Shown: positions 9,601 through 18,499 of the stretch, piece by piece
How positions within the stretch are numbered: the first letter of the stretch is position 1
How the letters are laid out: every line of letters starts with the position of its first letter
NCBI GenBank assembly: GCA_012295275.1
Contig: CM022665.1
Coordinates: forward strand, 43,766,152-43,791,151
Origin: Chrysomallon squamiferum
Taxonomy: Eukaryota > Mollusca > Gastropoda > Neomphalida > Peltospiridae
Length of the DNA stretch: 25,000 bases
Direction: 5' to 3'
Notes under the pieces: generated by a model
The model's database searches: none
Told to the model about the DNA's origin: nothing
The model's input: only the letters and a program-made list of their open reading frames with translations
Translations under genes and position numbers: made by a program

Positions 9601-9821
9601 AGTGGTATGGATGGGTATGTTTTGTTATATTACCTAATAAACGTGTGACTAATATTTGCTATTTTTTCTTACTACTGTCACATGTCATATTATAATGATG
9701 TTGCGGACATATTAAAAGAAAATTTTGGTTTATATTATCTTATCTTAGTACATGGAAGTTTAAAATGAAAAAATACAACCAATTTTGAATTCAACCATTA
9801 TTTATATATTACAATAATTCA

Positions 9822-9831
9822 GTAGTAGTAG

Positions 9832-9862
<31 letters not shown>

Positions 9863-9899
9863 TAATAATAATAATAATAATAATAGTAGTAGTAGTAGC
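9822..9899. repeat. compound (TAG)n-(TAA)n-(TAG)n tract
   Basis: A near-symmetric array: a few TAG units, about twenty TAA units with one interruption, then TAG units again. It uses the same two units as the tract at 9455-9600. Confidence 0.85.
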
Positions 9900-10376
9900 A
9901 ATTAATTTGTTTTCTGTCAAGAAATTAATAAATAAGTAAATTAGTAAATAAATAAATGCAGAGTATTAGCTAACGTATTAATTAAGTGATAAAATTTAAT
10001 TTAATTTTAATTTTTTAAGTGTTAATAATGATTTTATATTTTTAATTTTTAATTAAAAGGCAACTAAGTAGATCTTTATTTCTTAATATTTTTTTTTTTT
10101 TTTTTTTTGCAAATTTATAAACATGTAATAATTTGTTTAATTATTGTTTTTCATACTTGTTCTCATTTTGGTAAAGAGACTTTGTGTTTGACATAATTTA
10201 AAAAATTAAAACAAACAAAACACATAAATAAATAAATAAAATAAATAAATAATAATAAAATCAATATATATATATAATAAAGAAAAAGAAGACAAAGAGG
10301 GAAGAAACCCGACATTGTTTCACATTTATCCACACCCATCCCTCAATCCTTAACGCTTTTGTCTTGTCTTTTCTTT

Positions 10377-10415
<39 letters not shown>

Positions 10416-10599
10416 ATACAAATCTCCAAACTCCTGCTATCATGCAATATACACATTGTTAGGAACTTTCAGACATGAAAAGTAATAAAACAATAAACAT
10501 AACCCGGAATAAAAAAAAAAAAAAAAAAAAAAAACAGAGAAAAGTATCTTGACCTAACCGTTCCCTCGCGATCAGTTTCTCACGAAATAAAAAAAAATC
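9900..10599. other. AT-rich intergenic segment with long homopolymers
   Basis: No gene recognised. It contains AAAT units near 9930-9960 and 10225-10250, a T run near 10090-10109, a T33 run (10379-10411) and an A24 run (10511-10534). It ends where GC content rises at the promoter. Confidence 0.5.
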
Positions 10600-10800
10600 C
10601 CGCTACTTCTTTCTCACCGAATCAGCCAATCATAATCGGGGGCGTGGCAAGAACGCCAGGCTGACGTCGAAACAGACAACAGCGCGATAAATTACTGCCG
10701 TAGCTCCGCCCACTTCTCCGATAACGCCTCTCAGCGGGCTAGCCGAGCCAAATTTAAATGCCCCACGTGTTTGTGTGAAAACATTCGAAGTGAAAGCGGC
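10600..10800 (+). promoter_or_regulatory. promoter of the TIS11/ZFP36-like gene
   Basis: The 200 bp before the start codon are clearly richer in GC and CpG than the flanks and free of simple repeats. In order they hold CCAAT (10626-10630, in the strong context CAGCCAATCA), a GC/KLF box GGGGGCGTGGC (10638-10648), a CRE-like TGACGTCG (10662-10669), a reverse GC box CTCCGCCCAC (10704-10713), a weak TATA-like AAATTTAAAT (10750-10759) and an E-box CACGTG (10764-10769). ZFP36-family genes are immediate-early genes, and CRE and GC boxes fit that. The start site is not determined; a TATA-like box at 10750 would give a very short leader. No perfect CArG box is seen. Confidence 0.6.
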
Positions 10801-10875
10801 ATGTCTGGATCATTGATTTCAACTGTGAGGCAGAATTTACACGACACTAGCGATCTGGAGACTCTGCTGTACCAA
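10801..10875 (+). CDS. TIS11/ZFP36-like protein, exon 1
   Basis: Twenty-five codons, beginning MSGSLIST and ending DLETLLYQ, followed at once by the consensus donor GTAAGT (10876-10881). The intron is phase 0 and joins in frame to the acceptor before 12,695. Known family genes have the same layout: a very short first exon (about 19 codons in human ZFP36L1) and one intron, with the rest in exon 2. The peptide loosely resembles the ZFP36L1 start, with a Leu-(Val/Ile)-Ser near the N-terminus and Asp-Leu-Ser/Glu before the junction. In ZFP36 proteins the N-terminal region contributes to mRNA decay activity. The ATG lies at the end of a GC-rich promoter with G at -3. The exon was found by splice logic and composition, not by homology search. 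The alternative is initiation at the in-frame ATG 12,713 in exon 2. Confidence 0.75.
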
Positions 10876-11060
10876 GTAAGTTTTACTTAGTTTTGAAACT
10901 GTTATAGTCAGATACGAAATATATTGATGGTGTGTAATACACGGTTTTATTACATCTACGTTACGTTAAAATGGAATAAATAGAACTTTTAATTTCTTTT
11001 TGATTTTTTTTGCTTTATTGTTTCACGTCATTTTCTTAAATATATATGCCTGTATGTACA

Positions 11061-11134
11061 TATATACACTTACACATATGTATATATGCATGCATGTATG
11101 TATGTATACATATATAAATGTAAGTGTGTATATG
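11061..11134. repeat. imperfect inverted repeat in intron
   Basis: TATATACACTTACA (11061-11074) is mirrored by TGTAAGTGTGTATATG (11119-11134), with a GT insertion in the second arm. The loop contains ATGC/ATGT units and further self-complementary TATACATATA strings, so the whole could fold as one AU-rich hairpin in RNA. Confidence 0.5.
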
Positions 11135-11460
11135 TGTATAAACGTATTTGACAAAATGATGTGGAATCGTCTTTCATTTTTCATTATTCAGAAAGCGTCA
11201 TCTGTGCATTTAAATTAAATTAACTCTCTCGTCAAAATATTTTCTCTTTTTTCGCTATCTATCAGTCCCGCTATCTATCTAATTATCTATCTACCTGTCA
11301 ATAATCAAACCGTCTGTCTTTAATTAATATAGTTTGATATTCACGTGCACGTATATTGAAATCTGTCTCAGTATTGTAACACTTGTTGCAACGAATAATA
11401 GTATCTTCAAATAATACACGTTTCAGACGTAATTTTGTATTTAACTAAATACAAAACGCA

Positions 11461-11630
11461 CTGCACAAGTAAACACATCTTTAACGTAAATAAATGGGTA
11501 AAGAGATATTTAAAAAATAAATTAAAATAAAATAAATGATTTACTGAACAAGTACATACATTATTACGTAAATAGGTAGAGATATTTCAAAAAATAAAAA
11601 ATAAAATAAATAAAATAAATAAATGATTTA
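11461..11630. repeat. two-copy tandem duplication, about 85 bp
   Basis: 11461-11543 and 11544-11630 both start CTGNACAAGTA, share ACGTAAATA and GAGATATTT, pass through AAAT/AAAAT units and end AAATGATTTA. They abut directly. A third, truncated echo (CAAG... GCGTAGAAATAGG) may follow to about 11,660. Confidence 0.65.
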
Positions 11631-11682
11631 CAAGTTCTGATCTTGCGTAGAAATAGGCTAACAAAAATTAATATATTATATA

Positions 11683-11684
<2 letters not shown>

Positions 11685-11730
<46 letters not shown>
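11685..11730. repeat. (TA)n microsatellite
   Basis: About 23 AT/TA units in the intron. Confidence 0.9.
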
Positions 11731-11733
<3 letters not shown>

Positions 11734-11817
11734 TACATAAGTTCAGAACTCGTAAGTCATTTATTATATACATATACTATACGGAGTGAACAGACAAGAT
11801 AAATGTATGTTTGTATA

Positions 11818-11852
11818 TACAGACAGACAGACAGATAGGTGGACAGACAGAC
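11818..11852. repeat. (ACAG)n microsatellite
   Basis: Tandem ACAG units with one interrupted GATAGGTGG segment. Confidence 0.8.
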
Positions 11853-12059
11853 AGACATACATTTCTATTCAGAGATTATAATTTTCTACCCTACTGCACA
11901 TTTGTTATCCAAATTGCCAATTTGCGATTGTTATTCCACCATTTGTCTCTAAATTTCTGACACCCATTTTCAAAAATCATCGGAGCATCGTGGAACCCGA
12001 TAAAGGATTAAATTTCACGATGAAAGGACGCGGTTTGATCCTCTCGTTTTCTCACCTCG

Positions 12060-12102
12060 GGCACTGACCATTGTCCAGTGCCACAATGGACAATGATTGT
12101 TT
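12060..12102. promoter_or_regulatory. overlapping palindromes and SOX-like sites in intron
   Basis: Two inverted repeats overlap: GGCACTG (12060-12066) with CAGTGCC (12076-12082), and CATTGTCCA (12069-12077) with TGGACAATG (12087-12095), each with a 9-nt loop. The same stretch holds CCATTGT (12068), ACAATGG (12083), ACAATGA (12090) and ATTGTT (12096), all matching the SOX HMG-box core. A role as an intronic enhancer is inference. Confidence 0.35.
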
Positions 12103-12431
12103 TGTTGTTTTGTCTGTAAAGCGAGAGTGCTGGTTGACTTGTAAGACGGGTTCTTGTTACACAAAACTGCCGTGTTCAGATAACAAGCTGAGATTTTTTT
12201 TTTCTCCCCCTTTCTTTTTGATTGTTAAAACAGAGAAACCGTGATAGGAGGAGAACACAACGGATTAATCATCCCGTTTATTTTAGCCAGTGGTCACGTA
12301 ACGTAAAGTTTAATACGTTATTGTTAAAGCGTGTTTTTGTAACGTACGAAATATTTGGTGTCGACTCGTTGAAATTTCTGTGTCTGAGGAGTAATAATCA
12401 ATTCCCTGTAGTAGTAGTAGTAGTGTTAATT

Positions 12432-12480
12432 ATAATAATAATAATAAAAATAATAAAAATAATAAAACAATAATAATAAA
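12432..12480. repeat. (AAT)n tract near the intron end
   Basis: Interrupted AAT units after a short GTA-unit run at 12410-12424. Confidence 0.8.
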
Positions 12481-12694
12481 ACAATAACAATAATAAAATA
12501 TTATAGAGAAAATATAAATACAACTACAATGAAAAAAAAGAAGAAAATAATGAATGTTTAACGACAACCCACACAAAAACCCCATATATGCTACTGTGCA
12601 TCAGATAAATGTGAAATTTATTAATAACAACACAACTGTACAAAAGTATAACATATTTTATAAAATTCTAAAAATTTGGTTTTTAAACTTTCAG

Positions 12695-13552
12695 CAATTT
12701 CAACTCGCGAGTATGGACGTCGAAACACGCAACGAGGCGCAGACGACAATGATGAACATTTTGGCGGGAAAACTGCCCGTACCCGTGGCGGTGGCGGCAA
12801 ACGTCGCGAGACGTGCAGCCGACCCGTCGTCGGTCGCCTCATCCTCATCCTCATCCTCTTCCCACTACGCCCAGCGCAAAACCGTCTACAGCTCCAACAG
12901 CCTGCTGGCGATGAAGGTGCTGCTGTCGAGGGAGAACATCGCCGTTGAGACGCAGATCGTCGACAGGGGCGATTCTGGCAGCAGCAGCAGCGGCAGCAGT
13001 AGTAGTAGTAGTTCTGGCCGGTACAAGACCGAGCTGTGCAGACCGTTCGAAGAGAGCGGTCAGTGCAAGTACGGAGAGAAGTGTCAGTTCGCGCACGGAG
13101 CCAAGGAGCTGAGGAGCCTTCCCCGACATCCCAAGTACAAGACCGACCTGTGCAGGACGTACCACACCATCGGCTTCTGCCCGTACGGACCGCGCTGTCA
13201 CTTCATCCACAACGAGGACGAGCGACGCCTCGGCTGCATTGTCAATAAGAACCAGCAGCAGCAACAACAGCAGCAGCCCACGCCCATCCACCGGCCCAAG
13301 TGGTCCAACCTGAAGCGACTGTCGTCTTTGGGTTCTTCGCTCGATTCGCCGCGTTCCAGTGACTCCGGCAGTCCCACCAGACTGAGTCCGACGTTCAGCG
13401 AGGACATCTTCACTTCCAGCAGTAGCAGCAGCAGCAGCAGCCTTCCTTCGTACCCGGCCCTCCTCATCAACAGCAGCAGCAGTGACGACAGCAGCTCTCG
13501 GTCCAGTCCGGACTTGACGTCCCTCAGCAGCAGCAGCAGCAGCAGAACCTGA
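12695..13552 (+). CDS. TIS11/ZFP36-like tandem CCCH zinc-finger protein, exon 2 (frame up to TGA)
   Basis: This is the RNA-binding part of a TIS11/tristetraprolin-family protein, which binds UAUUUA-type AU-rich elements and recruits deadenylases. With exon 1 the reading is 310 residues. Residues 134-140 are the lead-in RYKTELC. Finger 1 is Cys140-X8-Cys149-X5-Cys155-X3-His159. An 18-residue linker ending KYKTDL follows, then finger 2, Cys178-X8-Cys187-X5-Cys193-X3-His197. Spacings and both lead-ins match the family exactly, and the fingers are almost identical to vertebrate ZFP36L1/L2. Flanks are low complexity: Ser tracts near residues 75-82, 119-132 and 275-284, and an eight-Gln tract near 212-219. 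[13 protein letters not shown] after the fingers lies where ZFP36 proteins have basophilic-kinase/14-3-3 sites. Codons are GC-rich, unlike the flanks. The TGA at 13550-13552 falls just after an AGC/CAG tract, and coding sequence clearly continues in another frame, so the stop is probably not the natural end. Confidence 0.95.
   Translation, partial: QFQLASMDVETRNEAQTTMMNILAGKLPVPVAVAANVARRAADPSSVASSSSSSSSHYAQRKTVYSSNSLLAMKVLLSRENIAVETQIVDRGDSGSSSSGSSSSSSSGRYKTELCRPFEESGQCKYGEKCQFAHGAKELRSLPRHPKYKTDLCRTYHTIGFCPYGPRCHFIHNEDERRLGCIVNKNQQQQQQQQPTPIHRPKWSNLKRLSSLGSSLDSPRSSDSGSPTRLSPTFSEDIFTSSSSSSSSSLPSYPALLINSSSSDDSSSRSSPDLTSLSSSSSSRT
13522..13545 (+). repeat. AGC/CAG codon tract at the first frame break
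   Basis: Seven to eight tandem CAG/AGC units. In the zinc-finger frame they read as Ser; in the frame used by the downstream coding segment they read as Gln. Slippage here (net one base missing or two extra) would explain the frame change. Confidence 0.75.
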
Positions 13553-13843
13553 CGTCCCCGCTGAACGTGCACACCCACCTCAACACCGTCGACACCGTCC
13601 TCGACCTGCTGCGTCTTCAGCAGCAGTTCAACCAGGTGCTGAGCTTTGCCGAGCAGAAACTGCAGCTGCAGCAACAACAACCAGCAGCAGGCGATGGTGG
13701 TTGAGGACAATTTTCTGTTCAGGAACATTTATCCTTCGTGTGCGTCATCCACTTCGCCTGGATCCGTTGAATCCAGTCAGAATTCAACGTACGGTAGTAG
13801 TAGTACTCCGAGCAACACTCTCAGTCTTAACTGGATCCACTAA
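13546..13843 (+). CDS. C-terminal continuation of the TIS11/ZFP36-like protein (two frame changes)
   Basis: Downstream of the TGA, 13546-13680 is open in the -1 frame and looks coding: it is GC-rich and reads NLTSPLNV... [13 protein letters not shown]... FAEQKLQ, then a Gln run. That frame stops at TGA 13702. At 13681-13682, one surplus C inside a CAA/CAG run moves the reading back to the original frame, giving an unbroken Gln tract, then [11 protein letters not shown]..., and ends LSLNWIH at TAA 13841-13843. Reading through both breaks would give about 407 residues, within the ZFP36L1/L2 size range. FLFR recalls an FLFR string in the C-terminal half of ZFP36L1. The family's terminal CNOT1-binding motif (RLPIF-like) is not seen. 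The breaks could be assembly errors in repeats, real polymorphism, or a small unrecognised intron. Confidence 0.65.
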
Positions 13844-13875
13844 CTATTGAAAAACTGGATCCACTAACTATTGAA
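13829..13875 (+). repeat. 23-bp perfect direct repeat across the stop codon
   Basis: 13829-13851 and 13853-13875 are identical 23-mers one base apart. Each encodes the last residues NWIH and the TAA, so the duplication gives a second copy of the tail and stop (second TAA at 13865-13867, same frame). Confidence 0.85.
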
Positions 13876-13909
13876 CCGTGTAGTAAAAATGATACAGTAT
13901 CAGCACTTC

Positions 13910-14197
13910 AGTACTGAAACGTTTAGTAAAATAATATCAACACCAAGTACTGAAACGTTTAGTAAAATAATATCAACAGTGAGTACTGAAACGTTTAGTA
14001 AAATAATATCAACAGTGAGTACTGAAATGTTTAGTAAAATAATATCAACAGTGAGTACTGAAACGTTTAGTAAAATAATACCAACACCAAGTACTGAAAC
14101 ATTTAACAGAATGATATGAACACCAAGTACTGAAACATTTAGTAAAATGATATCAATGGTGAGTACTGAAACGTTAAAGGAAAATGACACAATATCA
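13910..14197 (+). repeat. 36-bp minisatellite, eight exact-register copies
   Basis: Units begin AGTACTGAAA at 13910, 13946, 13982, 14018, 14054, 14090, 14126 and 14162, always 36 bp apart with no indels. A decayed unit may precede them (about 13875-13909). Because 36 is a multiple of three, the array is open as 12-residue repeats (STETFSKIIST plus P or V) in the same frame as the zinc-finger protein, until TGA at 14117. Four units contain GTGAGT donor-like strings. It lies in the presumed 3' UTR. Confidence 0.9.
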
Positions 14198-15044
14198 ACA
14201 CTGTAAACCAGTCTTAATTCTGTTAATTGGGCTTTCCACAAAAAAAGATGCATTTATCTCTTTGCTTAACTGACCTAGGCTGGAGTAAAAAAACAAAACA
14301 AAACCCATTTCACCAGACAGTTTATACCTTACTTGACTACTCTTCAGGTATACTAAACTGAAGAACTGATAAGGAAAACGAAATTAAATTAAAATTAAGA
14401 CAAAATCCCAGAGTACAGGAGTTCGACAAAATGCTCTAACAGAGCGTTTCTGTTTTTTTTATAAAATGGCATTATTGAATGTTTCACTACAGATCATCCC
14501 GAATCGTTATTTGAACTTGGGACAACCCTCCTATGGACTAGACTCAGGGTTATTATTACATATTATTCCTTTTAAACGGGACCAATGACAAGTGTTTGTT
14601 TTTTTGAAAAAAAAAATATCTACGTGCTTCTGCGTTTTTCATCCTTTTGTTTTTCTTTGTGTGTGCACAGATGATTTTCTTGATTTTTATTAATTTTTTT
14701 CGGATTTTTATACCAGTGAAACAATTATCTTGCATCTGCAGATTTACCTTATAGTATTTTTTTTTTTTTTTTTTTTTTTTTAATGTTGTGTTCATATTGC
14801 TGTTAGTATTTTTAAACTGTTGTTGTTGTGTGTACATTTTAAACTTTTCTTTTTTAATCTTTCTGTGATTGTTTCGCGTTGGAGGGTCACATGACCTGTT
14901 TTCTGCTTGATACGTTTAAAAAAACAAACAAAAAAAAAACAACAGTTCATTACCGCTAGTGCCTAGTTTTCTTTTGTGATGTAGTTTTTATTTGATGAAA
15001 GATAGTTAATTTTGGATTTTTAAATTGGGCAAAAGTATCTTCCT
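14198..15044 (+). other. presumed 3' UTR, unique part
   Basis: No separate gene. AT-rich sequence with several ATTTA pentamers, a T25 run (14757-14781) and A-rich patches near 14920-14940. I take it as 3' UTR of the zinc-finger gene because the first strong polyadenylation signals lie further downstream. Confidence 0.45.
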
Positions 15045-15830
15045 TTATATTAGGCAGAAGACACTGTAAGATTCTCAATTTAGATCAATCACATACTGTT
15101 AAATGTTTTCAGTTTCTATTAGGCAGATACTGTTAAAATTCTCTATCTAAATTAGGCAGATACGTTTAAGATTATCTATTTAATTTAGGCAGATATAGTT
15201 AAAATTCTCTATTTAAATTAAAGCAGATACGTTTAAGATTATCTATTTAATTTAGGCAGATATAGTTAAGATTCTCTATTTAAATTAAAGCAGATACGTT
15301 TAAGATTATCTATTTTAATTAGGCTCATATTATTAACGTACGTTATTTAAATTATTGTTTTAATATTTAAGCACAGTTAATTTTTACAATATTTAAATTA
15401 AGCAGACAGATGACTGCAACCGTACGATACCTCTAATTCTTGCCTTATCGTGTTGTATTTGCCGTGCAATATATACAGTGATCTATTTAAATTAGCTATA
15501 GAAGTGGCAGGTTTTCTATTTAAATTAGGCACATATAATTAACTTAAGTATCGTAGATACAGTTAATTTACACGCAAGAAACATTATCTATATTGAAAGT
15601 AGATATATATACCGTTAGCTTTATTTAAACTAATAAGATCTTGTCGACTGATTCTATTTAAATTATGTAGATACCGTTAGATGAATCTATTTAAATTATA
15701 AGCGATACAGTTTCCTTACTAGAAACCTTTTGTGCCTTAGTTCCCACTTGGTAAAGTAGTATTATTTGAAATGTAAATTTGAAATGTAAAATGTTAAAAT
15801 GTATTCTATTTAAATTAAGTAATTAATTTA
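15045..15830 (+). repeat. decayed tandem array rich in TATTTAA
   Basis: A degenerate array with a period of about 33 bp (66 bp in the better part, 15120-15320). Units combine AGGCAGATA, GTTAAGATT and CTATTTAAATTA. About thirteen TATTTAA strings occur between 15170 and 15810; ATTTAAAT at their core is palindromic. In RNA each offers UAUUUAA, a partial match to the UAUUUAU site bound by this protein family. Confidence 0.7.
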
Positions 15831-16458
15831 TAGTAATTTTATTTGTTTAATTAGATAAATTAATATGGATGATATTAATATTTATATTTATAATTCTTTT
15901 CTTGATTTTTTTGGTTTTTTTTTAGTTTATAAAGGAAACAGTGGTTTCGGATTTGTTTGAAATTATTGGATTTAAAAAAAAAAAAAAAAAAAAATTCTTT
16001 TCATAATAAAAATTAACGAGTTCTATAAAACTATTTTAGAACGTTATGAATTAAATGTCCAAAAAAAGCTGATAAACAAATTAAGTTATTTAACTTGCCA
16101 GAATGATGTTAAAAATTTAAATTTACTTTCTGATTTGCAATTTTTAAAAATTCACATCAAAATCATGTTTATAAGGAAACATATTTAATTCATTTATAAC
16201 CGTTTAATATACCAACCCTAATATTCAGTTTTCAAAACACTTTATCGCTTTATATATATATAATATAGAATTTGCATATTTATTTTTAAAATGAATATGG
16301 TTTATCTGCATTAACCACTGTTTTTCATTTTTGATATTTCAGGTAGATTAAAAATTCATTGGCACAGTTTAGAAATGCAGTAATTAATTTATCTAATAAT
16401 TTATTTTGTACGTCCAAGGTCGGTGGATTGGAAAGTAACATGAATTTATAATAAGGAC
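15831..16458 (+). other. AT-rich presumed 3' UTR
   Basis: No gene recognised. An A21 run occurs at 15974-15994 and a candidate AATAAA at 16005-16010. The rest is unique AT-rich sequence with a short TA run near 16250-16262. Confidence 0.4.
16005..16010 (+). terminator. candidate proximal polyadenylation signal AATAAA
   Basis: The first canonical hexamer I find after the stop codon; downstream sequence is not notably GT-rich. Use of this site would exclude the (TTTA)n array from the mRNA. Confidence 0.25.
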
Positions 16459-16490
16459 ATTTATTTATTTATTTTCTTATTTATTTACTT

Positions 16491-16569
<79 letters not shown>

Positions 16570-16571
16570 TT
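16459..16571 (+). repeat. (TTTA)n array: overlapping ATTTA pentamers
   Basis: A 113-bp tetranucleotide tract, essentially uninterrupted from 16493. Transcribed on this strand it gives about twenty overlapping AUUUA pentamers and many UUAUUUAUU nonamers, the high-affinity site of TIS11/ZFP36 proteins. A separate perfect TTATTTATT follows at 16641-16649. Confidence 0.9.
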
Positions 16572-16719
16572 ATATTTTATATATAATTTTTTAATATCAG
16601 TATTTCATTTCATTTCAATGTGACGAATTTACTGTTCCTGTTATTTATTAAACCTTACAAACATTTATTTAACATTATATACAATAACATAATCATCTAC
16701 ACATTCATTGCGGTTGGTA

Positions 16720-16725
16720 AATAAA
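16720..16725 (+). terminator. candidate distal polyadenylation signal AATAAA
   Basis: AATAAA in the context GGTAAATAAACAC, followed within 10-20 bases by the GT-rich ATATGTGTATTT. This pairing is typical of animal poly(A) sites. It would give a 3' UTR of about 2.9 kb including all three AU-rich arrays. An A25 run follows at 16741-16765. Confidence 0.4.
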
Positions 16726-16740
16726 CACATATGTGTATTT

Positions 16741-16765
16741 AAAAAAAAAAAAAAAAAAAAAAAAA
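16741..16765. repeat. A25 run
   Basis: Uninterrupted 25-base A homopolymer, 15 bases beyond the candidate distal poly(A) signal. It is a genomic tract and could misprime oligo-dT cDNA. Confidence 0.85.
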
Positions 16766-17513
16766 GACCATTGAACTGCAATTGTTTATTCAATGCAAAT
16801 GAAATGTGACAACTTGTTTACCTTTCCGCAGATGTGAAAATGTGATTGAAGTAGCCTGGTGTTATTTTCAGTTATTTAACGGTTTTGCAATTTTTTTATT
16901 TTTTTTTTTTTTGTATTTTTTTGGTCCTGTTTTTTGTTTTTCTTACAGTTCGACCAGCATATGTTTCCAATCCACCGACTTCATTCTATACACTTCGTAT
17001 TTAATCACTCTTCGTAACTAAAATTATTATTATTATTTACTCGTTTAATATTTATTTCGCTTAAGTATCATCGTTATTATTAATATTTTTTAATTTATTG
17101 GTAGACTTCATGAGGAAGAATTAGTTCCATGGGAAAAAAGCAATACTAATAATAATAATAAATAAAACAACAACTCCAGGAAGTGCTCAAATATTTATAT
17201 ATTTTAAAATTTATTTATTTATTATTTATGATATATTTATTTATTGCTTACAATTTATTTTTATTTTTTTTAGATATTAATTTCATTTTATTTAATCAGT
17301 CGTTTTTAAGAACATTAATGACATATATACACATATATATATGTATGAATATATATATATATATATAATATATATGTATGAATATATATATATATTAATA
17401 TGTATGTGTATATATATATATATTAGTTCATTTCTTATTAAATTAATTATTTAATCAGTTTCTTCTTTCTTTTATATATTAACTTATCATTTATTTTTTT
17501 TTACTATTTTATC
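16766..17513. other. AT-rich intergenic segment
   Basis: No gene recognised. It holds a T run near 16896-16911, ATTT-type units near 17205-17250, and at 17320-17425 two copies of GTATGAATATATATAT embedded in TA repeats. Confidence 0.5.
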
Positions 17514-17520
17514 ATTATTA

Positions 17521-17574
<54 letters not shown>
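17514..17574. repeat. (ATT)n microsatellite
   Basis: About 20 ATT units. Confidence 0.9.
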
Positions 17575-18499
17575 TAAACCACCACGTGTGTTCTTAGTAG
17601 ACTGATCGAACTGTTTGTGTGATAGTTGATTTAACAGTATTATGCATGTAATTACTGTGAAATACAAAATATATTTTTACAGATGATATATATTATTTGT
17701 CGTGTGCATTTCAGGTTCTGTAGAGACTTTGACTTTTAAAAAAAAAAATGTATTGTGTTTATTACAAAAATCAAAACCATTATTCTTTTTTTTTAATTAT
17801 TATTATTATGCATTATGATTAATTAAACATGTCAATTTTATATAAGAGTTTGCTTTTTTATTATTATTATTATAATTTTTATGAAATGACCTAATACGAA
17901 ATTTTAAACTATGTCGCTCTGTATGTGTGTATTTTAGTATGTACATATATATATAAATATATATATGTGTGTGTGTGCTTACACTAAAAGCATTTATGAT
18001 TCACCGTAATACTTTCACGTACAGACAAACAATCGGACTGACAGAGGAACAGAAATATCAAGGCACACGAAGACAAATTTCGTAACACACTTACACAGTG
18101 GGATAAAGAACTCGGGATATTTAAAAGCCATTACACAGAGCGTAGAAAGAAGAAAGGAAAAAAAAAAAAAAAAAAATACAGCTACTCCCATGGATAATAA
18201 TACTTGGTATTTGTCAGAAGTAATTTGGCAAATTTTTTTATTTTTGAAACAAAACGAAAAGAAAAAACAACAAAAAATGAAGAAAAGAATAGACATTTGA
18301 CACTGTGAGTTCCTTCTAACAGATTTATCACTTGCCTAATTGTGTAAACAGTTCTCACTCTAATAAGTGCATTTCTTTGTTCCATCTAATTGTTTGTAAC
18401 GTTGACAAGTACAAGTTATCTGAAGCACAAAAGCCAAGTGTTTCACAGGCATGGAATGTGATAATAAAAAACCGATTCAGTTGATAAATAAATAAAAAA

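Larger units (their letters stand above)
10876..12694 (+). other. intron 1 of the TIS11/ZFP36-like gene
   Basis: 1,819 bp, from donor GTAAGT at 10876 to acceptor TTTAAACTTTCAG ending at 12694; a CTAAA near 12668 could serve as branch point. The content is AT-rich, with an imperfect inverted repeat (11061-11134), a tandem duplication (11461-11630), a (TA)n run (11685-11730), ACAG units (11818-11852) and AAT units (12432-12480). The 11,880-12,400 part is unique and less AT-rich, with nested palindromes and SOX-like sites at 12,060-12,102. An open frame beginning at 12,554 runs through the acceptor, but its first 47 codons are intronic. Confidence 0.8.

Noticed and set aside
12554-12694. Upstream part of the zinc-finger open frame as the true N-terminus
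   Set aside because: It is AT-rich and reads like intron. A clean acceptor (CTTTCAG at 12688-12694) joins in phase to an exon 1 with a consensus donor at 10876.
12851-13728. Long open frames on the minus strand opposite exon 2
   Set aside because: They are antisense shadows of the GC-rich coding exon and of its CAG/AGC tracts, with no promoter or domain.
13910-14197. CRISPR array
   Set aside because: The 36-bp units are contiguous with no unique spacers, in a eukaryotic 3' UTR.
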